Assembly: GCA_951799425.1 (NCBI GenBank)
Contig: OX637392.1
Span: 57,871,093 to 57,935,092, forward strand
Length of the DNA stretch: 64,000 bases
Direction: 5' to 3'
Source: Ilex aquifolium
Lineage: Eukaryota > Streptophyta > Magnoliopsida > Aquifoliales > Aquifoliaceae
Made by a program: the position numbers and the translations under genes. This document shows positions 37,601 to 49,811 of this stretch, piece after piece; position 1 is the stretch's first letter, and every line of letters starts with the position of its first letter. The notes beneath the pieces are model-generated. The model ran no database searches and was not told the DNA's origin. It saw only the letters and a list, made by a program, of their open reading frames with translations.

Positions 37601-38137
37601 AAGATACAGGTGATTAGACAACGTCTGTTGACGGCACAGAGCTGCCAGAAGAGTTATGCTGACAAGATGCGGCGACCTCTATCATTTGATGTTGGGGGAC
37701 ATGTGTTCCTCAAGGTAGCCCCACGGCGGGGATTAAGGAGATTCGGGCGTAGCGGAAAACTGTCGCCGCGGTTTATAGGACCATTTGAGATCTTTACGAA
37801 GGTTGGTGAGGTGGCCTATAAGCTACAGCTATCTGGGGTTCATGATGTCTTCCATGTGTCGATGTTGAGGAAGTACGAGCCTGACCCATCACATGTGTTA
37901 GATTGGGCAGATCTTCAAGTGAAGGGCGATATTTCTTATGATGAGAGGCCAGTGGAGGTATAGGACTCGAGGGACCAGGTTTTGCGGGGCAAGACCATCC
38001 CTTTGGTCAAGGTTCTTTGGAACCATCACGGGGTCGAGGAGGCTACTTGGGAGCGTGAGGCTGAAGTCCGCGCTAGGTATCCAGAGTTGTTTATTCATAG
38101 AGGTACATTTCTAAATTTCGGGACGAAATTTCTTTAA
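34640..38137 (+). pseudogene. Gypsy pol polyprotein with nonsense codons
   Basis: One continuous frame broken only by stops. TGA 34742-34744 precedes the protease. TAG 36116-36118 falls between reverse transcriptase and RNase H. TAG 37961-37963 falls before the C-terminal tail. The frame then ends at TAA 38135. The protease has [10 protein letters not shown] in place of the usual D-(S/T)-G-A, so the active-site Gly is Cys. RT shows [26 protein letters not shown] and FVDDILIYS. RNase H shows YCDAS and a late DALSR. Integrase has an HHCC finger (HHSLL...CLTCQQVK) and the DDE residues in MDFV, SDRDPRF and SERTIKILEDM. The tail ends VKVLWNHHGVEEATWE, chromodomain-like. The protein cannot be made whole from this copy. 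Confidence 0.92.
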
Positions 38138-38147
38138 AGGGGGGAGG
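38136..38147 (+). other. Polypurine tract
   Basis: A purine stretch (aaaggggggagga) immediately before the 3' LTR, the expected primer for plus-strand synthesis. Confidence 0.8.
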
Positions 38148-38148
38148 A

Positions 38149-40232
38149 TGTAGAGATCTGAAAAGTAAGGATAAATTTTTCAATTTTGCCAGTAGGACAC
38201 TATTCATGCATCATTTGTCGGTAGGGCATTACATATGCATCATTTAGGCGTAGATCATGTTTAGGAGCATAATTTGAGTATGTCATAGAAGAGAAACATG
38301 CTTACAATGTTAAAATACACCTACTGTGTAAATTTGAGCCTAAACGAAAATAGTTTCAAAAATTGGACAAAATCTCGAGCGGCCTAGGTGGGACCGGCCA
38401 AACCCGGCCACTAGCAAAAATATATTTTTTTGATAATTTTCATTTAAAATAATTTTAAGAACTTTGGTTAAAATAGAATGTCGAATTGAGGCGTTTCGGG
38501 ACGGGTTGTAGTGTAACGGGGTCCCGGATTCATCAAGGGCAAAAGGGTCATTTTGCACCTTTGCCCTCCACTATAAATACAGCCCTTTAGTGTAAAAATA
38601 TCAGTGTTTTTGGTCTGGGAAGGGGCAATACACGTTCAAGGAAGAAGAATAAAGAAAAACCCTAGGTTCTTCAAATTTCAAGCCACCAAAACTCAATCTT
38701 AGGTCAAGATTCTTGCAAGACTTCCTTCTAAGAAGTTGTTCCTCTCAACAAGAGCTAGATTCTCACCTATCGGTTCGGCTATAAAGCGAACACAACTCTC
38801 TTGGTTTGAGAAAAACCATTATAGGTATGATGTTTTACTAAGTTGGGAATAGATTTAAGCTTTCTTGCCTTTCCATGTGTAGATTGAATGATTTAGGTGT
38901 TTACTTGATGCTAGAAAATCATTTAGTTGGTAGTTGCTTTGAAAACTTAGAGTTAATGACTTAAGTACTTTTGTGTTCTTTGAATTTCTTGACAATTTGT
39001 TGCTATGATTAAGGTGTATATTGCTTATGTGTTGAATTATCATATTCTACCTTATGTTTATGTAGAGAAACTCTTGTGGTTTGAGAGTTATGATTTATTC
39101 CATGAATTGGTAATTTGTGTATTTGTATTTCTTTTAGAAATTGTGAAAGTAATGAACATGAAATATGATCACATGTTTAATTCATTGAATTGTGTCTCAC
39201 ATTCATGTAGATAAAGTGTTATGAATTTAAAGTTATGCTTTACTTTATAAAGGGGACATATTTTAAGTTATACGTCAAGTGTTTGATGAAATGTTTCATA
39301 GAATTCACATTGAGAAAAATCATGGCATCTTGGCATACATGAATCCTTGGAACATAGTGTGGGTTGAGCACTTGGTGCTATGCATTATGAGGGTGTAGAT
39401 CCTGTGGTGAAAAACCCAAAATCTTGCCAATGACAGTACTCGAGGGCTGACGGGGGCGGACCGTGAAACGAGACATGGGTGGCATAGAGTTACATGAGTG
39501 TGTCATGCATATTGACATTGCATAGCATTGAGGGATTGCAGGGTTGTAGCTTTTAAAATGTACACTTGCACATGCCACGCCTTAAATTTGTTCTTAGCAT
39601 TAGTATTTTGTCATACCAGCAGTTGAGCTGACCCATTCGTGGGATATCATATTACAGATGAGGCTTCCGGTACTTGAGACTTGAGGAAGTCTTGAAGAAA
39701 GGAGAGAAAAAGGGGCTTGAATGGATATTTGGCCCTTGGGGCATATTTTGTATGTATGGGCATAAGCCGACCATTTTAAAGTGTAAGGGTGTAAACACAA
39801 TTGATATGTAGGATATCTTTATTTAATGAGTATCATATGTGTATATTGAAAATAAAGGATGTATGTTTAATTTACATGGGTTGTGATCACCGAGTGAGGG
39901 TGGGTTGTGATATGTTTATGCATATGAAAATTGTGAATATTAGGTGGGAAAAAGGCTTGGAAAACAAAGGAGGTTATGTCGAAATTTTATGAAAAATTAA
40001 AAGACTTGTTAAGTGTGTAAAACACCTTTTAAATAGGTGAGAATGATGTCAAAAGGAGGGTTTTAGAAACCTTGAAGAAATAGACTAAAAATAGAAGAAA
40101 AGTGGTTTGAAAAACTTTGGGAAAACGTGGAAAATGAATGAAAAATCAATTTATCCAACCTAATGACCTTTCATTTACTTTCTTCTTCCTTTTCACTCAC
40201 TCATCGGGTTTGTGGATATTCGGGGCGTGACA
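38149..40232 (+). repeat. 3' LTR of the gypsy element
   Basis: Same termini as the 5' LTR. It differs by about 36 substitutions, mostly transitions, and an 8-bp duplication in 39330-39340 (atggcatc-ttggcatac). Confidence 0.93.
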
Positions 40233-40401
40233 GTTACACCATCGTCACCTCCCGAGAGCAACGCCGACCATCATGTTGTCATCACCTCCACAACAACGCT
40301 CACCACCATACAAAAACCCATTCAAGTTCCACTTCGATAGCTCATTTTTACTCCACACCACCGCCACCACTATACTTGCATCATCTCCATAACAACCCAG
40401 C

Positions 40402-40402
<1 letters not shown>

Positions 40403-40485
<83 letters not shown>
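40403..40485. repeat. Compound microsatellite (TA)n(GA)n
   Basis: 29 TA units (40403-40460) followed by about 12 GA units. It sits at the head of the resumed block X fragment. Confidence 0.9.
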
Positions 40486-40737
40486 CTTTGAATTTGAATT
40501 TTAAATTTATGATAGAGATTTTATTGGCATATTTTAATTGACATTGAATTAAGAGATAACAATTTCTAAAATAGGAAATTAATTTAACTTCCTTTCAAGG
40601 AAGTGTATTTTTGAGATAAAAAAAAAAGTGGACTTAAGTCATTTCATGTAATTTTAAACATAGACTTAGTCCCTTATAAGTTTTCTTGTAGGACTTATCT
40701 GCAAACAAGTACATCTAGGGGGACTCACTTCCAATTT

Positions 40738-42779
40738 TCATTTTTTTTTTAATTTATTTTGTTTAGATCTATTTGGATTTTAATTTTTATTTAGACTTAT
40801 GAATTTAGGTCTAGCCTAATTTAATTTAAGAACTTGTTTAATTTTAATTTAAGCTTTAATTATAGACATTATTTTTTGATGTCTACAAATGTTCCCTCGA
40901 GACTTGTTTTGCATATTAGATTTTGTATAAGATATGTAAACCAATCTTAAATTACAATTTTAAAAGAAATAAATTTTTTTTTTTTTTTTTATCAATTCGA
41001 AGTTACAATTTGGCTAAGAATCGAAATAAATTTTTTTTTTTTTTTATGTAGTGTAGCAATTCCATTTGTATAAAAAAATACACAGGTATCGAATTTTAGT
41101 GTTAAAAAGAAGAAGGTATTGGACATATACCTGACAGGGCCATTAAAAGAAAACATTATGCACTACACATGGTGGACTACACATATCAAAGTACTTAAAC
41201 AAATGTGAAGGGACATATGACTTATGCCTTTTAAATGCTTGCTGACTGCGTCCACTATTGAAGAGTGGTGCTATCCCACTGGCCAATTCACAATTCGTGT
41301 TAAACAACGTATTTTTATCGTAATCATATCCTAATTTTTTTTAAGTGTAATTATGTTCGTCATACTTATATCACATATTCATATATCGTAATCATATCCT
41401 AATTTTTTTAATAATAATGAGATAAAGTAATCATGATCACCATGGCCCCTTTGTTTTTTTTTTGAATCATGCAAAGAACTCAGTGGAGTTGTAATAAAAA
41501 AAAACTTCAAAGCCTTCAATCAATTACCCTACGATGACCCTTATTTTGTTTTTTTGAAACATTCGTAGAACTTAATGGAGTTATGGATCTCCACCTGGAT
41601 TTGCAGGATTATGTCGATGACAGATTTGTCTCTTTTCTTCTTAGTTATCCACCTAGTTATTTTTACGAATCATTAGAGTAGACGAAGCTGTTTAGTTGCT
41701 TTCTTGGCTCCGGTATTCCCTGCCATAGCTATGCACAAGTGTTTTTTCTCTTGTGCATAGCTAGAAAAGTTATCCTCAACTTCATTCATCATAAGGTAAG
41801 CTACTTAGAACTCAAAAAACTTTTTCATCACCATTCTGAAGTTAGAGGTTTGAGTTTTGGAGTTAGGAGTGGCTCAAGGTAATTTGAGGCCTAAAGCAGT
41901 ATTTATAAATGAGGTTTTCTACGTTTAGTATAAATTTATTTTTCTTACTTTCGAAATGAAAAAGTACTAATTAAGTTTTATATTCAAGTTTTTACTACCA
42001 TATTTTTTTATCAATTAATAGTATCGCTAATCCAACTAATCTCTCTTGTGACATAATTTGTCTTTTTTGTTGGGTGTGGCCAACTTGGCTTCTTAAGAGA
42101 GAGAGATTTGTAAGTAATGATTTGATTTGATAATTTTCTTTTTACCATTAATTTTTTTAATTTTTAATTTTTTGGGTTTTTAATGTTTGGGTTGGATTAT
42201 GGGCCTAAATGATTGAATTTAAATTATTTTTGATTGGGTATGTGTTTTTATGATGCCTTTTTGTCAAGTTTAAAATATTTATGAATTTAATTTTTTCAGA
42301 TGGGTTATTTAAGGTATCTAAAAATTTGGGGTCTTCTATAAAAATAAGGCCTAAAGCCCAAGTTTTTTTATTTCAACTGTTGAACCGCCCATGTTTGGAG
42401 TCAATATTAGAGCTCAGTAATTGACCGCTATGTTAGTCTAACTATGTTTGTTCCCGAGAGGAGTAACGGGCTCGATCAGGGGCCTCATAATTCCACTAGT
42501 TAAGGCATATCAAGGTAGTCTTTGGGTGCTTTATTTTGCTCCCACCCTTTTTTTTTTTACTTAGTAAAAAAAAAAAAACTTTTTGATCTTTTTATGATAT
42601 TTTTTTCCCTCTGATCTATGATCGATAAGGCATGCAATTGCATATGGATGTTGGTTTCATCTAGTTTGAAGTTTCATTTGCCAGACAACTCTTTTTGTTG
42701 TTTATGTAATTGTTGTTAGTTTCATCTTACTTATTTTTGTTCCTTTCTCTGCTGTGGTCGTTTAATTCTTGTGCTTGTT
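40738..42779. other. Spacer copy A, unassigned sequence
   Basis: 40738-41300 matches 61208-61770 and 41420-41620 matches 61900-62200 in part. The rest has no counterpart in this window. A perfect 14-bp inverted repeat with a 10-bp loop lies at 41726-41763. No gene recognised. Confidence 0.5.
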
Positions 42780-42984
42780 TTATGGTGTATTTGGTTGGGT
42801 GGAGGGAAAAATAGAAGAATAGAAAGTGGGAGTGATATATTTTCAAGTGATCAAAAGAGCAATCTTTCCTTCCCGCCTTTGTGTTTAGTAAGAGGGTTGA
42901 AAAGTATGAAGGATTGATTTTTTTAATTTTTATATCTATATATAAAATTAATGCATCCATAATATATGATAAATAAATATAATA

Positions 42985-45508
42985 TCTATATAATAAAGTA
43001 GAACGAATTTGAATTTTGGAGACAAAGAGTGGTCTAGATCGTTTCGTAACCAAAAAAAGCATCATCTAACGGACGACGTTATTCCAAACTGTCTCGAGCT
43101 ACTGACGTCTCAGATCGTTTTGATCCGACGTACCATATTAACTCTTTTGAAATATTTTTGCTGCTCAAAATTTATAATTTCCAAAATTGATATTCCAAAA
43201 TTTAATTCCCCCAAATCTTTTCCTTAAATCAAGCAAATCTCTCTTTGTCTCATTCCTCTGTATCTCTCTCTCTAACGCTCAATTCACGCAAAAAGTATCA
43301 ATTTTTCACAATATTGCCTGATTCAAGCAAATATTACATCTCTCTGTAGATAGATAGTATATACATCACAGAGAGAGATAGTATATTAAGAAAATATTCC
43401 TCTGTATTTCTCTCTAAAGGAAAATTATGTAATAAATATTAGATAGATAGTATATATCACGAAAATATTCCTCTGTATCTCTCTTTCATTCAAGCAATAC
43501 TACAAACACGAATCATACAAATTCAATAGTCAATTTTATTTTTTCCATAATCAATAAAAAAAAAAGCATAACTTACAAAAAATCTAATTTAACAAAGAAA
43601 ATATGCTTAACATGTAAAATATGCAAGATTAAATTCAAGTTATTGGACAACTCAGATATCAAGAGATATATTAAAGAAAATATGCTTAACATTTAAAATA
43701 TACAAGATTAAATTCATATACAAACAGGTTTCATACAAATTCAATATTTAGTGAACAACACAAAGTAACAATATTTACTAAATAATCCAAATCTAAATAC
43801 CCGAGAAAAATGATACAAAATTACAAACGAGAGAAACGATACAAAATTATAAGCAATACTATGAACACGAATCATACAAATTCAATATTTAGTGAATAAC
43901 ACGAAACAACAATCTTTACTAAATAATCCAATACTAAATATTTAGTTTAAGAAAATATACTAAGAATATAAATAACCGAGAAGAATGATATAAAATTAAA
44001 AGTACTACTATAAACTCGAATCATACAAATTCAATAGTCAATTTTGTTTTTTCCATAATCAATAAAAAAAAGCATAACTTGCAAAAAATCTAATTTAACA
44101 AAGAAAATATGTTTGTCATGTAAAATATGCAAGATTAAATTCAAGTTATTGGGCAACTCAGATATCAAGAGATATATTAAAGAAAATATGTTAACATTTA
44201 AAATATACAAGATTAAATTCATATACAAATAGGAATCATACAAATTCAATATTTAGTGAACAACACAAAGTAACAATATTTACTAAATAATCCAAATCTA
44301 AATACCCAAGAAAAATGATACAAAATTACAAACGAGAGAAACGATACAAAATTATAAGCAATACTATGAACACGAATCATACAAATTCAATATTTAGTGA
44401 ACAACACGAAACAACAATCTTTACTAAATAATCCAATACTAAATAACGTTTAGTTTAAGAAAATATACTAAGAATATAAATAACTGAGAAGAATGATATA
44501 AAATTAAAAGCACTACTATAAACTCGAATCATACAAATTCAATAGTCAATTTTGTTTTTTCCATAATCAATAAAACAAAGCATAACTTACAAAAAATCTA
44601 ATTTAACAAAGAAAATATGCTTAACATGTAAAATATACAAGATTAAATTCAAGTTATTGGACAACTGATCAAATATCAAGAGATATATTAAATAAAATAA
44701 ACTTAACATTTAAAATATGCAAGATTAAATTCATACACAAATACGAATCATACAAATTCAATATTTAGTGAACAACACAAAACAACAATATTTACTAAAT
44801 AATCCAAATCTAAATACCTGAGAAAAATGATACAAAATTACAAACGAGAGAAATGATACAAAATTATAAGCAATACTATAAACACGAATAATACAAATTC
44901 AATATTTAGTAAATAACGCGAAACAACAATCTTTACTAAATAATTCAATACTAAATAACGTTTAGTTTAAGAAAATATACTAAGAATATAAATAACTGAC
45001 AAGAATGATATAAAATTAAAAACACTACTATAAACTCGAATCATATAAATTCAATAGTCATGTCGTATCTTTTGGAAGTCGGTTGAATTTTTGATAGTTA
45101 TATTTGGTCATTTGACAACATATGCAGACGTAGTTTATTTGTGGGAGTATTGTTTTAATTTTCATTCTATTAGTTATGAATTTTGTTATTATTTAGATAA
45201 AGTTGATTATGAATGTTAAAATCGTGGATTTTGAATCAAAAACATAACATTGAATATTGTCAACTGATATATTTTTTCAGATGTTTGAATTATTCTGTTT
45301 CAGAAGTTATAACATAATTTTCGTGACGTAACAATTTAATGTGGAAATATATGCTATGCATGTAGGTTGATATTATAAAAAATATTAGCGGACTCATTTT
45401 GTTCATCGTTTACTACAATGTTGTATTTTACTTTAGATTTATGTATGAGCAAATATTTGTAACTAATTTATGAGTAACATCGTGCCTTCAGGCACGGACA
45501 ATTGCTAG
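42985..45508 (+). mobile_element. Non-autonomous Helitron with internal tandem array
   Basis: Host A42984, then 5' terminus TCTATATAATAAAGTAG. The 3' terminus is the hairpin GTGCCTTCAGGCAC (45482-45495), then GGACAATTGCTAG ending 45508, then host T. This is the Helitron rule (A|TC...CTRR|T with a subterminal hairpin). Its 17-nt 5' end is identical to those of the three other 5'-complete Helitrons in this window. It has no RepHel gene. Most of the inside is a 508-bp tandem repeat. Confidence 0.85.
43509..45036. repeat. Three tandem copies of a ~508-bp unit
   Basis: Unit starts at 43509, 44017 and 44525, each beginning cgaatcatacaaattcaata. A fourth partial copy begins at 45037 and stops after about 24 bp. 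Each unit holds shorter internal repeats (atacaaattcaatatttagt). Very AT-rich, no coding capacity. Copies are highly similar by eye. Confidence 0.9.
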
Positions 45509-46079
45509 TATACATATATTAAATGATACATAGACAAATAACATATATTTCAGCACATGTAATTAACTTTTTATCCATTTTTTCTCTCAATTTTAGAGGG
45601 ATTAATTTTAGTGAGTTAGTGAGTTAAAAGGAAAGTTAATCCATCAACTTTTTTATCATTTCTATTTTCCTTTCTTACCAAACATAATGTTTTATCTATC
45701 ACTCTAACTTTCCATCCTTTCAACTTTTCATCGTTCCATTTTCCACTATGCCAAACAAATCATTAGTCTAGTGATAGTGGGAGTATTAATTGAATTTTCT
45801 AATCAATAAACGTTTCAAGATTTATAATATAACTTCTAACTTAATGGTAAATTTATTAATATTATGTCTAATCGAGATCCGAACTATAATATATATTATA
45901 TATATGTACGTACATTCATTGCTTCATATTCTCTCCACTTTGTCTTTTCAATTTTCATCTAATCTATTATATCGAAGAAATTTGTTATACAATCTAAATA
46001 AAATTCAAAAATTATAATTCAAATGCATATTATTCTTTAGATGAGTAGATTTCTATTGAAAAAGTTGACTTATATATAT

Positions 46080-46285
46080 ATATATATACACTTTTCTTTA
46101 TGTAAATAGCAAAATATGGCTGGAGAGATACCTTAACTTTGACTCTCTCTTGCTCTTCTCTTCTCTTCCCATTCTCAGATCCAATTGTTCCACCAAAGCA
46201 AACCCTAGCCGCCTCTACCACTCTCTCTCTCTCTCTCTAGTTTTTGGTGTAACTTAAGGAAGAATGCCTACAGTTGGTAATTGCC
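46080..46285 (+). other. Orphan plant-type promoter, leader and first exon
   Basis: A TA-rich stretch (46071-46089) is followed by a CT-rich leader with aaaccctagccgcc, a (CT) tract at 46217-46238, then ATG CCT ACA GTT G and gtaatt at once. This is the layout of a plant 5' UTR and a very short first coding exon with a donor. No downstream exon follows in the next kilobases, so it looks like a captured or truncated 5' gene fragment. MPTV starts several plant proteins, including cytosolic Phe-tRNA synthetase beta, but four residues cannot decide. Confidence 0.4.
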
Positions 46286-47859
46286 CCTTAATATGCGCCC
46301 CTTGATTTAATCATTATGATTATCATTTTTCTCACATATATAATTTCTTCATATTTTTTTATATTAAAAATCCTTTATAAACAAACATATGGTAGATCTG
46401 TGATGTCCGCCACCTCATTCAAAATTTTCTTCTGAGGCCACTTTTCTTGCCACTAAAAATGCACGACGTGCCACGTAAATAAATTTAATTTATATTTTTT
46501 TTATAAAAAACATGAATGATATGTATAATTAAATTACTAAAAAATTAGGTGATAAATAATCAATTCGTATTTTAATTATTAATTTATTGTATAATTTTGA
46601 TTGCCTAATCTTTTATTTATTTAGGTAGTAGTTATTGTTCGTACCTGAAAGCACTATACAACAAACAATTTTTTTTTAAAAATAATTACTCATATTCAAA
46701 AAAAATTGCCTAAAAATATTCATACTAATTTTGATTTTAAAATGACTCGAAATATATCGTCGATCATATCCTCCATATTAATGGAACTGTCATAAAAATA
46801 TATAAAAACTTCTCAAAACAACATCATATATACAAATGTCTCAAGAGAATAAAAATACTAACATAACCCATTGAAATTTATAATCTTTAAGGAATAAATA
46901 AAATAAATAAAATTTTGCTCATTTATAAGACTTATGAATTTATCACCTCTACTATCACTCAATTCAATAACACAATATAATTATAAACTCAACCACTATA
47001 TTTCCAATCCACTCTATCCTCATGTAATAAATACCTAAAAAAATAAAATAAATACTAACAGAACATAATTAAATTCAAAATGTTTAAGCGATAAATAAAA
47101 TCAACCAAATCTTGCTCATTAATAAAACTCATTAATTTATCACCACTATTACCATTCAACCCAAAATGACACTATAATTATAAATTTAATAATCAAATAT
47201 CCAATCCTTTACATATCAATATACACAGAAACACACATTCCTTTTTTGGTTATCAACAAACTCTCCTAACCAATAATTGTATTTATTTGAAATACAATAA
47301 TTCAAGTTTTTAAGATAAAATAATAATAAATTAATGTTTAATTAAAAATCAGGGTAAAAATCACGGACATTCTCTGAATTTTGGCAATATTACATGGATA
47401 CTTCCTGACTTTTTATAAATAATATGGAAACACCCTGAGATTTAAAATTTATTGCACGGAGACCCCCTTTGTCTCCCTTCCATCAATGTTGCTAACGAAA
47501 ATTGATAATTTCATTCCAAAAGACTTTATTATTTTTACAATTGTCATTCTCTAAATTTAGTACCAAAAAATTAAAAATTTAATAAAATGAAATAAAATTT
47601 GATTTAGTACCCCAAAGAATGATATAATTTAATACTCCAAAAAATTGATTAAACGAATTTCAATATTAATTTGATAACAATAAAAATTAATTTGATATTA
47701 ATTCGACAAAATTGAATAAATTAAATGTCAAATTTAAAAAAAATTATATATTAATTTTTATTTCGTGTTGAATATTATTTGGTGTTTATAATCAATGTGC
47801 TATTATTTAGGTATGTCTTTGGTCCCTTTAGGCATTTGCACATCTATTATATTATAGAA
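46286..47859. other. AT-rich intergenic sequence
   Basis: No gene. 47350-47530 has a phrase-like repeat (tcacggacattctctgaat ... atggatacttcctgac) seen at the ends of some plant MITEs, but no pair was found here. Confidence 0.4.
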
Positions 47860-49104
47860 CTAGTAATTGTCCGTGCTTCAAGATGAAAGATGAAAGAGCA
47901 AAAAAAAAAGTTTTAATTCATGATGTTGTATGCATAATTGTAGTAAATGCCATAAGCCAAGAACAAAAAAGTAAAAAAATAGTACTTGGCTAATAACGAT
48001 TGTCACAGTGCCATCTATGAGATAAAAAACACTTAACATATCGTCAAAACAAAACCCAATTGATGACGATTGTTACCCCCACACAATAAAGTGACTTGCC
48101 ACAACATCATCATGATACTAATCAAATCACCCGTGCTTGAATACATTGTGTTAACCGTGCCTGATGGTGCTGTTCAACACATTTAGCTCATGGGTCATGT
48201 CATGATTGACACAACTGTGATCAACCCAAATCATCAATTCGTCCACAATCCACATCCATGTAACTTCCTAAATGAAGAGTAAACTATAGGCCGAAACCAT
48301 CCTAGCCCATATATGAGAAAAGTTAAAAAAGTCACATTCTGTAACAGTTGGTGTCTCTCATAGTTCAACAAATGTAGGTAATCAAACATAAAGATAATCC
48401 CCCTCCCAACCACCCCGTAAAATAACACAACACCAAAAATTAATTCACAATTCTATCCAATATATTCTATCACCTCAATAATTAATTTAAAATTTGTCAA
48501 TCACTACACACAATATGCACATGTTAATATATAGATTCATACACGTCTCTATGAAAAATCAACCATGAACAATGGTATCTGCATCCACAATTGAAACCTC
48601 TATCAAAGAATTTTGCAACAAAAGACGAGAACAAAATTGATTTGATGTCATCTACATAAGAGAGGAGTAAAAGATAGGTTTTTATTGTAGTCAAATCCAC
48701 ATTCATAAAAAGACATCAAGCCAAAAATATAATAATATATACATTCCAAACAAAAAAAATAGTTGATGCAAAAAAAGTACGTAAAAAAATGACATACCGG
48801 CTTATTGGGATCACTGCCCTTTCGGAATTGTTCATTCCAGCTTTAGCGACATGGCATCTAATCACGTGTCCCTTTTTTTGACACTCTCCTCTCTCTCTGA
48901 CACAAACTTCACAAAACAAAGCAATTATCTTGCAAGAAATGTCTCTGCTTTGCTTTCATTACAAAAAGAAGTAAGACCAACTTCAATAACCAACTTGATT
49001 AAAGAGTGATTAACTGATTAGCCATCATAAAAATAAAAAGAAGAAGAAAAACAAAACGAAAAAAATCCAATAATTAGCATAATCAGGTACATGGTTCTAC
49101 AAAT

Positions 49105-49344
49105 TTAAAGAATGTACCACTCTTGTTTCGTGAACTTGTCCAAAAGCACGGACCTACACATGCCTACTGGTGGCTTCTTGTAGATTATTTTCTCAAACAA
49201 ATATAAGCAAGACTCGAGAGTCAAGACACTTGCATCGTTGATTTCATCAAACTCAACAACCACCCTTAGGTTCATTGGACTTAATAGAAAACATAGATAA
49301 AAATACAGGGAACGTAAATTATATTTTAATTCATAAAATCTCAA
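49105..49344 (-). other. Unrecognised exon-like reading frame inside a Helitron
   Basis: A 79-codon minus-strand frame with NLR(V/M)VV, EIN(D/N)ASVLTLES and KKPPVGM. It is conserved in copy B (62770-63003) apart from a few replacements and a fused neighbouring segment. The two copies are recent duplicates, so conservation alone does not show selection. It could be a captured host exon. I do not recognise the family. Confidence 0.3.
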
Positions 49345-49811
49345 GTGGTTATGTCCGATACCAGTGAGAGAAAGATGGTTTTAAAAGTGTTGTCACCAAA
49401 TTATACCATGGTCAAGAAAATGGTCTTTGCAACTTCAACGTAACAAAATTAGATGTTAATATGTGTTATAAAATTGTAGGTTATCTAAGAGAGAGATTTA
49501 AAGGGGTTAGCCTTATCCGTAAAAATGATATCATCTGATAGAAGTCAAAAGAGACCAATAGAGAGAAGTTAGCATGAGATCAAAAAATTAAACAACACCA
49601 AAATATAGGAATTGAAAAATGCAACCCATGAGATTAAAAATTTTAAAAACTAAAATACAGGAGAATTGAGTGTGTGTTTGGGACTCTAGTGTGTCTGAGA
49701 GAGGAGACGTAGAAAAGAGATGAGACTTTAGTGTTGGAAATAGAACGAAACTCTTAGTTCAATTCTTGGGCGGGAAAAAAAAATTTGATAATCAATTGAG
49801 ATCGTCATATT

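Larger units (their letters stand above)
31719..40232 (+). mobile_element. Ty3/gypsy LTR retrotransposon (chromovirus-like), full-length but defective
   Basis: Paired LTRs (31719-33794 and 38149-40232), a Met-tRNA primer site, pol, and a polypurine tract in canonical order. Total is about 8.5 kb with a 4.35-kb internal region. gag is not recognisable: 33810-34640 is AT-rich and closed in all plus frames. pol keeps protease, reverse transcriptase, RNase H, integrase and a chromodomain-like tail, which fits the Tekay/Del group. By eye the LTRs differ at about 36 positions plus one 8-bp indel, roughly 1.7%. The expected 5-bp target duplication is not perfect (ATCAC before, GTTAC after). Confidence 0.93.
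42781..45765. mobile_element. TIR element (MITE) split by a Helitron
   Basis: The left part (42781-42984) begins ggtgtatttggttgggtgga and continues gaagaatagaaagtgggagtg. The right part (45509-45765), reverse-complemented, begins atttgtttggcatagtgg and continues with a similar order including ggaaagttagagtgata. Together they form an inverted-repeat element of about 460 bp into which the Helitron 42985-45508 inserted. No convincing duplication was identified at its outer ends. Confidence 0.5.

Noticed and set aside
40163-40504. 113-codon His/Thr-rich frame crossing the 3' LTR border
   Set aside because: It joins LTR, flank and a (TA)n(GA)n tract. The composition is that of simple repeats.
43509-45036. 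Regular repeats that might suggest a CRISPR array
   Set aside because: Units are 508 bp, contiguous, AT-rich and without unique spacers, inside a plant Helitron. There is no cas gene or prokaryotic context.
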